From assembly GCA_013368325.1 (NCBI GenBank), contig JAACJK010000012.1:62001-126000 (forward strand): a stretch of 64,000 bases of DNA. Direction: 5' to 3'. The stretch comes from Ephemerocybe angulata (taxonomy: Eukaryota > Basidiomycota > Agaricomycetes > Agaricales > Psathyrellaceae). Each line of letters starts with the position of its first letter. The first letter of the stretch is position 1. The translations under genes and the position numbers were made by a program. Under the pieces are notes generated by a model. It worked only from the letters and a program-made list of their open reading frames with translations. It searched no databases and was not told where the DNA came from. Positions 56,794-64,000 of the stretch are shown one piece after another.

Positions 56794-58268
56794 TCAGTAT
56801 GCGTACGCCCCATACGGCCCCCAAGATTCAGGGTTATTCGCAATGCAACGAGGGTCCGTCCAAGATCCATCGTAACTCTCCACAGCGGTCGTCCCGCCTT
56901 GAGATTGCTGACCGGAGCTGGCCGAAGCGTGACTGGTCTCCACAAACGTAGCAGTTGGGACTTGGCATTGAGGAGGCCATGCCACCGACGTCGTCGAAAC
57001 TCCCCCGGTTGTAATAACATTGGGGAGGTATTGGTACGGAATTCTAGTAGTGGAATCTCAGTATACGCAGCAGATCTTGTATGCTCGAAGGCAGTGACGT
57101 ACGGTTGGAAAATAGTCTGGTCGTAGTTTCCGAGGGCAGAGATGAAGTTACCTAGATCCCTACAGGGCGGGTCACAAGTCTAGTTAGCATGTGCGTGGGT
57201 GGATAATATTAATAAACTTACCAATCTCCTACAGGAGTAGCACCCATTTGACGAGGAGTCGAGAGCTCTGGGAGGTTTCCCGTGTCCTGTAGCTCATCCA
57301 AAGCCGACAAGAGGGAAGAATAGGTAGAGACCTGCGAAGGAGGGTGCGCTATCTCCGTGCTTGTACGCGCGACCCCGTTGCCTACCGAGTGCCTCGACGA
57401 TTCCTCATGCCATTCCGAGTCGAAGCTTCCAACGTGGATCCAACGATGGTCTTCATCCTCCACCGTCGGGTTTATCCCATTCTCGATAGACGCGGTCTGT
57501 GAATGGTGACCGGACGGCACCATTTCGTATTCCTCGTCGTTGCAGTGACCGGAATCTCCAGCTGACAGCTCGGATCCAGTGCTCGAGCTCCCGCTCTCAT
57601 CGCTTTCGTATCCATGTGTGGAAGAAGGCGTCGCGAAAGGACGAGGGCTACTTGGGCGAGCGTCAGCTCCACCCTCGATCTCCTCCTGTATCGTCGGAAG
57701 GAGATTGTAAATGATGCTGGATCTGGACCAAGAACACTGTGTTACTAGTTTAGCTCGATTTGAACCAAGGCGGAAACCTAATTAAGCACTCACCGTCTTT
57801 TTACTTTTGCGGCAGAATATGCATCCTAACGCCTCTGTACGACCTGGGCACTATATCCCGTGGACAGGTCGCGCTAATCAGAACAAGGAAAGAAGAACCA
57901 ATGTGAGGCTCACAAGTAATCCCTGCTCGATGCAGTTAGAACACCGGCTAATGTTGGGACGTTGGGCGCTGGCGACCAATATCCCGACCATGGTATCTTT
58001 TTGGCCTTCCAAGGCGTCTATAACAGAACGAGGGAGCATAGGAAGCTCTATTCTACATGACGTTGAAGGGTTAGTTCCGTTTTTCGCAGAAGGAGAGCGA
58101 GAATAGTAGATCGGGAATAGTCATGCTTACGCGGTTAAACTGCGAATCCGGGTCGACATGGTACACCACGGCGAGTCGAGTGGAAAAGGCAAGGCGACGT
58201 GGCTTGAGCTTTTTTTGGAAGGGGAGTTGACAAAGGTTCACGATAGTGAAGAGACTCACGAGTGCCAT
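56794..58268 (-). CDS. Zn2Cys6 (GAL4-type) zinc-cluster transcription factor, small
   Basis: Seven exons (58268-58260, 58208-58131, 58045-57914, 57850-57794, 57736-57222, 57159-57103, 57043-56794) sum to 1,098 nt, or 365 residues. The spliced protein has a complete Zn2Cys6 cluster, C64-x2-C67-x6-C74-x8-C83-x2-C86-x6-C93 (RCSNCIEQGLLC, then CIFCRKSKKTC), with basic residues in the second loop. The cluster spans three exons. The first exon has 9 nt (MAL) in a CACCATGG start context. Residues 110-300 are Ser/Glu-rich and probably disordered. The C-terminus is Gly/Thr/Ser-rich and ends in PYGAYAY. No fungal-TF middle homology domain is visible. Likely a DNA-binding regulator with unknown targets. 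Confidence 0.72.
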
Positions 58269-58813
58269 GGTGCGCTTTATACCACGACTTCCGACCATTC
58301 TGGGATGTCAGTGGACTTGATCTCGAGGCAATCTTCTCAGGATCCATGCCGTTGCTCGAAGCGTTGACAGACCCTCTGGCTGCCTGCGTTATTTGAATAC
58401 TATGATTGAGGTTGTAGGAGAATAACTCCTTTGGATACTGCGCGGAGAACGGGTGCGATGCCATACTCACGCGCTGTGAGATTTAAATAAGGCCATTACG
58501 AAGCGGCGTAGTGCGCAGGGGCATGAGACGAGGATGGCTCAAAGATCTAGGTCGTGCGGTCGGTCCTCATGCGCATCTGTAGGAAGCATATGCATGTAGC
58601 TCTCAATACCGACCTAGATCAACGAACTCGCGAAAAGGTGGAAGACGCACTGTGACCGTGACGATCCTGTACCTGGCGTCCGAACCGATATCGTGATCGC
58701 GATCTTCCGGCGTCTATTTTGTTGAGCGGCCAGCCTGATTCACTTTATAACGGGTTTCGAGATTACGAGGGTCTCTTGTCGTCCCTATAGCCTGGATCGT
58801 CTTCCCTGTCAAA
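58269..58813. other. Intergenic region between divergent genes
   Basis: Holds the promoters of the zinc-cluster gene (-) and the unknown gene at 58814 (+). An open frame continues upstream of 58268 to ATG 58464, but it lies in a frame that does not fit the next exon. Confidence 0.4.
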
Positions 58814-59661
58814 ATGTCTTCTGGCAACCAGGGACCCTTTCTAGAATCTGCGGTGTCTGCATCTGGCATCATGAAACTACGAGCCATACTCAACGATATA
58901 CGCCAACACGCCGATTTCGCCTCTCATCATAGAGAGCGTCTAGTCGCCGCAGACATAGCATTCCTCGCACACGGGGCGTCCGCTCGGGATGGTCATATTG
59001 GGGATGACAAATTCCACACCTCCTTCGAAGAATTTCGTCAGGGGACGTCAGATAAAGGGATTCAAGAGCTTCTCAAACTGAAAATGAGACGCCTTGTTCT
59101 AGATCAGGTTCGATTTGGATTCGGTCACGGACTAAGAGACATATCGACTAATTATTGTTGCCAAATACACAGGCCGCTGCGCTCGATCAGGCCACAGGAA
59201 GCACCACCCTCGTCATACACATGCCTGGGGCCCTACCTCCAGGCAGTCCTAGTCGACCTGAGCACATCAAGGCTTATGTCTATGTTCCCAAAGCCGTGCT
59301 CATGGAAATCGAATCGAAGGGGTTGCCTAACCCAGTCCCTGGGATTGTGCAGTCGGTCATAAAGGGCCTCGGCGTACCTACCGCGTCCCGATATGATCGT
59401 GCCAGAAAGAAGGTTTGGAAGACTTCGAGGCGTCCCGTGTTACCGGTTCCACGAGCTCTCCCTAGACTCGAGGGTATGCCAATGCCGATCCCGGACGGTT
59501 CGTCCAGGTATCTGTTTTACGGCCAGGCAGAAGCATTTTTTCATAATGCCGGTTCCTATCTTACGGCGGTTAATCCTGACGGAAACGAGCCCGACGAGGA
59601 CATTTATGATACAATACTGCGAAGCGCTTCCTCTACTACACTCTCTTCGGATGTCGATTGA
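58814..59661 (+). CDS. Unrecognised fungal protein
   Basis: Two exons (58814-59107 and 59173-59661) sum to 783 nt, or 260 residues, joined as VLDQ to AAALDQATGS. The N-terminal half is helical (SGIMKLRAILNDIRQHADFA, then GTSDKGIQELLKLKMRRL). The second half has LVIHMPGALPPGSPSRPEHI and YVYVPKAVLMEIESKG, followed by a short YLFYGQAEAFFHNAG region and an acidic Ser-rich tail. No domain was recognised. No signal peptide or membrane segment is visible. Confidence 0.6.
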
Positions 59662-60222
59662 GAGATATCTTGTCTAAAGTTGCTACTATTCTGATAGTTG
59701 TATCGCACTAGATCTCTATTCTTACACTGATTTGTGTGAAGGCTCCCAGTTCGCGTCTTGTTCCCGCTCATGACGTAGCGACTGTATTCTGGAACCAGGT
59801 CTCGCCATTTCTGAGTCAGTGAACGCGTAGCTCCGCGGACTCTTCATGTCGTCCAGCATCTGGAGTCTAATCGGAGAAGAGCGTGAAGTCCGCGTACCAG
59901 GAGCTGGGATACGATGTGTTCGAGTGGAAATTTGCCACCCTAGAAATGCTAATCAGTCGGAGTCTTCGTTGTCAATCCCCCTCTTCTTTTTATGGAAAGG
60001 ATTCTGCTCCTATAGAACGAGAAACCATACAGCAGATCTATTTATGGGCTGCATGTATCAATCATTCCGCCTTCGGGGATATGAAAGTCCCACTACGTCA
60101 ATCGAAGATTCAGTTCAAATGTTTAATTGGCATGAGAGATTTCGGTCTGGAGAGTCGCGTTGCACCAAGGCCTGAGGCATTGGGCCTGAGTACTGAACTT
60201 CATGTAAATCAAATGCATTGAC
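59662..60222 (+). other. Short plausible frame of unclear status
   Basis: Two overlapping + frames at 59846-60175 (109 codons) and 59883-60221 (112 codons) look protein-like in part (for example KSAYQELGYDVFEWKF), but no splice pair joins them and no family is known. They may be a decayed gene or 3' leader sequence. Confidence 0.25.
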
Positions 60223-61421
60223 CTAGTCGATGTATCGAAAATGGCAATTTATCTTACGCCTGGGACGTGGGCGGTAACCGAAGTAGGAGGCCGAGAATTG
60301 TACCCCGAAGATCTTATCCCATACATCTGATGCGAAGTCCAGTAAATTATGCTGGAAAGATCCCCTACTGTTGAGGACGAAAAGGTTTCGTCCTATCCCA
60401 AGGCGAACCAGGCACTTGTGTTCGCGAGCAATCGCGCTCAATTGAGTGTCCATAGCGAAGCGTTTTAGCCCCTCGTACCCTCCATCCGCAACTGACAATC
60501 CACGTTTCGGCACACTGTAGGCGTATCTTCTGTTCAGGACGAGGTTTCTCGCACGCCGAAATAGCGGGGGCTTCATGCTGATGAGGTCAAGTACGTCCTG
60601 ATAGGGATCAATATATCTCTGATACAGCAGAAGAAGTAGTGGCGTACCTTCACCACCAATGACGTTTTTTCGAGGGAAAGATTCCGGATATTGGGGAATG
60701 CATGAGACAAGATGGGTAGAGCGAGGCACGTATCCACTAGTCCGTTAACCCCGATGCTGAGGGTTTCCAGGGATTGGCCTAGACAACTCCCCTCTGCGCT
60801 CGATATTAGGTCTGCGAATTCCGAATGGTCCAGTGTCTTGTGCATATCTAGCTCTGAAAGACTCCGATGGGAAGCGATGTTTGCGACTCCAGAGGCGCCG
60901 GCGATTCGGACGTAAGATAAATTTGGAAGGGTGAATGGCGAAGAAGCGAGTCCTAGAGATATGTCCTCTAGAACAGACGCTGGATGCTTGGCGATCCTTA
61001 TCAGTCCAAACCGCTTCATGCAGTCCGTCAACTGGGCACATCTCGTGGGGTCCACTTCCAACCAAAGAGTCCGGAGATTGGGTGTTCTAGCTAGCACACC
61101 GCATAATAACGATGATAGCAAGAATACTTCGCAGTCATACCATCCCCGATACCACATTCTTGTAACCTTTGATAGGTATCGTTCCGATGCCTCTGATCCC
61201 GAAAGAAGTGTGGAGAGTAATCTCCGCCCCGGTGACCCTTCAATTACGATGGTGGTGTATCGTACGGTTTCGGTGACTAGGGCGAAATGGCGACAAGAGA
61301 GCATTAGCGGCGTGAGGTCGCTTGGGGTATCCTCTAGGTATGCGGCGATTTCGTATAGCGTTTCGAAAGCCAGAAAATGAATTCCGGATATCGGTCGCAG
61401 TTCTGACCGTTGCGGAGGCAT
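60223..61421 (-). CDS. F-box/LRR-like protein
   Basis: Two exons (61421-60648 and 60597-60223) sum to 1,149 nt, or 382 residues. The N-terminus has an F-box-like helix set (FLAFETLYEIAAYLEDTPSD, then LMLSCRHFALVTETV). Leucine-rich repeats follow: RTPNLRTLWLEVDPTRCAQL, LPNLSYVRIAGASG, SLSELDMHKTLDHSEF and FPNIRNLSLEKTS. It is likely an SCF ubiquitin-ligase adaptor with unknown substrate. The first exon ends exactly where the frame would otherwise run into DILIPIRTYL. Confidence 0.7.
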
Positions 61422-62062
61422 TCTCGATGGTGATGGATGCTGGTGTAGATGAGCGGGGAATCGCTACGAGAAATTTCATCCGGCACCACTTTTATAGTCC
61501 CGCTCGACGGGCGCTTAACAGTGTCAGTAGCGCGACGTCGGCACCTATGCGAGTAGGTCACCCTTGAGCGCCGTATACGTAGCACGTATGGAGATGGTGA
61601 GGAGTTATCGTTTCTTTTCGTTGTGAGGACCCAGATGAGCTCTCAGGCGTCAGTTCCATCCCTTCGGACTAACTTCGGCCTGGATACGCGGGTGAGCTTC
61701 AATAAGGGATCTAGATCTCACAGCCATCTCAGCTGGTTTGGGCACAGTCTAGCGGTATGTAGGGCCGAAACGGGCGAAAGTACCACGGCCAAAACGGGAA
61801 GTATATTCAATCGGGACGATGATAGTGCATAGGGAGGACTGTGTTGGCACATACGGCTTGAAGCGCACTCTTTGATGGACGCAGCGTCTTCGTCCTAGAT
61901 AAAGAATCGGGAGTCAGGGACTAGGACCTCGGTCGGGCAATCTTGTGAAGTTTGTTGTGATACTAGATCAAGCTCACCAGTGAATAGGTATAAAGAGGGT
62001 CTGCGAATTACATACATTCCCATGCTCCAGTCCTACGAAAGACTTCTTCAACAACTGAGAAT
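61422..62062. other. Intergenic region between divergent genes
   Basis: Contains the promoter of the minus-strand F-box/LRR-like gene and the 5' side of the Ser/Cys-rich gene. An 81-codon frame on the plus strand (61322-61567) overlaps the F-box gene and is a shadow. Confidence 0.45.
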
Positions 62063-63028
62063 ATGGCGGATGAAGCTTCTCGAGGCCTTCACCGCAAGGT
62101 CGTTGACATCCCAGGTAGTAACGATTGTCAGATTGCGTGCCTTGGAGTAGAGATACCTTCGAGGTAATTGCATCATTTTAAACGACCAAGAGCTCCCAGT
62201 AACATCGTATGTTCCGTTTGGTAGGGTTGTCGGGACTGTACGCAGGCGCGTCGCGTCGCTGGAAGATGTGTACACAGACACAGACAGTCTGAGTGACCTG
62301 TCAATGGTCAGTAAAGCGCACAAACTTGGTGTAAAACGAACCGGCTCACATACTCCCACTTCAAGGAAGGAGATATAAATCTTTCGGACTTCGACGGTAT
62401 GTCCTACGTTAGCGTAAGGCTCCACTTGGAACTTACACTCCTTCAGGCATCTCCGACGACCCCCCACCTCTCAGTGACGGGAGCAGCAGTTGCAGCAGCT
62501 GCAGTTGCGACGAGTCTGAGAGCTGCGCTTGTGGCGATAGTTCGAGCGAGTCAAGTAGCTCATCCTACAGTCCCAGTAACAGTTCGATGTCGGACACCCC
62601 ATCAGATCGAAGTGAAGATGGTTATGAATCGGAGGCTTCGTCCATGTCGGGTGTAGAATCGGGAGATAATGACTCGAGCGCCTCTCGATCAGGAGACGAC
62701 GAGCCTGTCGAGATATCGGCACCTGGTCTCCCGCCCATAGTCGCATATCCGGCTCGCATCGCAGGGGGTTTTGCCTCGTTATCCGCCGATGTACCAGACG
62801 TACCGACTTATGCGGGCGCTGGTCCAGTTTATGGTAAGCATTCTTTGACTAACCGGAGAAGATGAATACTAAGACTCACCTAAACCCGTGCTCTATTCCT
62901 TTTCAGCTGAGCGTTTCCTTGCTTCGGTAGCCCCTCTTCGACATGGGGTCCCATTTGTCCAGACGCGTTACTATGATTCGCGGCGCCAGTGGAAGAAGAT
63001 GGATATCTCTTCACAGCGAGCGAGGTGA
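62063..63028 (+). CDS. Small Ser/Cys-rich acidic protein, unknown function
   Basis: Five small exons (62063-62098, 62151-62306, 62366-62396, 62447-62833, 62907-63028) sum to 732 nt, or 243 residues. The second exon reads RYLRGNCIILNDQELPVTSY and LEDVYTDTDSLSDLSM. The next exons add EGDINLSDFDGISDDPPPLS. A remarkable block follows with SSSCSSCSCDESESCACGDS and long Ser runs. Then come an acidic Ser-rich part and a Pro/Ala-rich part, and the C-terminus TRYYDSRRQWKKMDISSQRA is basic. The first exon's donor (GTCGTT) is weak, so the very start is uncertain. I do not know the family. Cys spacing in the block could bind metal or form a phospho-regulated disordered hub; both are inference. Confidence 0.5.
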
Positions 63029-64000
63029 CGCCAAGCCTCTGAGAGACGTGAAAGGGACCTAGTGCACCATACGCCCTTCTGGTACATTGTAGTGATGAAT
63101 TGTAAACGAGATTCTGCATAGTATTTACGCACCTTCGTGAATATACAATCGATACGCAAAGTGTTGGAATTGGTTGATTTGAGGTGTAGAGGCAAACTGT
63201 TGTCCGCATAAGGTGTATGCCCAACCCTATATTAGTTCTGTTCCTGCGTCAGTGTCGAGGCCAGTCATCCTTGAAAGGAGGGATACACGCTTGCACAATT
63301 ATGGCGGGGGCAAGTGAATACGCGTTTGTCGTGATCGCTCTATGTTGAAAGCAAGAGAGAGATTGAGAGTGAGCGATGGAGGAGAATATACAGATGGAGG
63401 TGAAAGGGAACAGCAGATCGCACGCGAACTGTGGGACTCGGGCGGCCCGAACGATCACTGGCGTGTTACGGCCACCAACTCTGGGTCTCGGTCAACTCCT
63501 CCCTCACCGCTATTTCTTTTTCTACGTCGCCTTTGGAGAATGCATACATCTTTAAACGGGAGATTCGATGGACAGCCATTGTTACCCCCTAGCATCCACA
63601 TCCCGCCCCGATTTGTTACTCTCTTGCCTAGGAAACGGAAAGGGGTGCTGTTCGCTCTGGGTAAGAGAGACTTGACGAGTAACCCGTGCTCCTTTTTGAC
63701 CACTACCTGCTCGTAGTAGCGTCTCCTCGATAATCCTGCACGGACTCTACGCCTGGTTCCCATCGTTCCAAACAGGCGTTTCCTGTTGATTCGTCAGCCT
63801 CGCCTTCTTCACCTACGAGAAACCTACCTCGAAGTCTCTTCGAATCAGACGGAAGTCAAGTGGCCGTACCAAAATATGGGAGATAAGAGGGGAAAGGGGA
63901 CGAGAGTTATCTGCATGGAAAGGGCGGGACGAGTAAGGGTGCGCACGAAGTACTTGGAGGTGTTTCATCTTCAGTAGGGCAACATTGTTTCTGGAAGGGG
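63029..64000. other. Window end, possible partial gene on minus strand
   Basis: The minus strand at 63763-63455 encodes 102 basic residues (RRRYYEQVVVKKEHGLLVK, then FRFLGKRVTNRGGMWMLGG), and a plus-strand frame of similar length overlaps it. Either could be an exon of a gene that continues past the window. I could not choose between them. Confidence 0.25.

Noticed and set aside
1..64000. CRISPR arrays, riboswitches, operons or secondary-metabolite clusters
   Set aside because: No regularly spaced repeats and no bacterial signals were seen, and the neighbouring genes belong to unrelated housekeeping pathways.

Overview
The window comes from a filamentous fungus, almost certainly a basidiomycete (Agaricomycete-like). 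The evidence is very short spliceosomal introns (mostly 50-65 nt) in nearly every gene, clear eukaryotic gene families (Tpt1, HEATR5/Laa1, RTC4, HP1, Y14/RBM8A, DUF2015, extracellular M28 aminopeptidase), several fungal-style F-box genes, a Zn2Cys6 factor and a chromodomain Ty3/Gypsy retrotransposon. I saw no bacterial features and no CRISPR array. Exon structures were built by hand from splice sites and reading frame. Where I give a spliced length, the exons sum to a whole number of codons.

Layout. 1-0.7 kb: 3' part of an unrecognised gene. 1.1-9.2 kb: TPT1 (+) and the large HEATR5/Laa1-like trafficking gene (-), tail to tail. 9.8-13.2 kb: an RTC4-domain protein (-). 13.4-17.1 kb: an F-box/propeller-like gene (-) and an F-box-like gene (+). 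17.7-25.0 kb: a host gene split by a 6.1-kb chromovirus with identical 350-bp LTRs and a 5-bp target duplication. 25.3-31.0 kb: a GNAT-like gene (-), a short-chain dehydrogenase (+) and a second F-box/propeller-like paralogue (-). 31.9-38.7 kb: a predicted membrane protein and a Cue2-like Smr endonuclease (both -), in strongly strand-asymmetric DNA. 39.9-44.6 kb: a DUF2015 micro-protein and a secreted M28 aminopeptidase (both +). 44.6-48.6 kb: gene-poor, with relics. 48.6-52.2 kb: HP1 (-), Y14 (-) and a MYND-finger gene (+). 52.2-55.1 kb: gene-poor. 55.1-63.0 kb: fungal-specific genes (F-box/nucleotidyltransferase-like, Zn2Cys6, two unknowns, F-box/LRR-like).

Most interesting object: the retrotransposon. 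It lies on the minus strand and looks young and intact. A 10-nt stretch two bases inside its 5' LTR is perfectly complementary to a site within the LTR, as expected for Tf1/sushi-type self-priming. Gag and Pol are separate frames joined at a canonical -1 slippery heptamer (GGGTTTT) that overlaps the end of gag. The polypurine tract begins inside the pol stop codon. Removing the element and one target duplication restores an open 384-codon host reading frame, so the insertion appears to have knocked out a gene recently.

Other genes work in separate housekeeping pathways: tRNA splicing (TPT1), clathrin/AP-1 traffic (Laa1), mRNA surveillance (Smr/Cue2-like nuclease, Y14 of the exon-junction complex), heterochromatin (HP1) and protein degradation (F-box genes). 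They do not form an obvious cluster.
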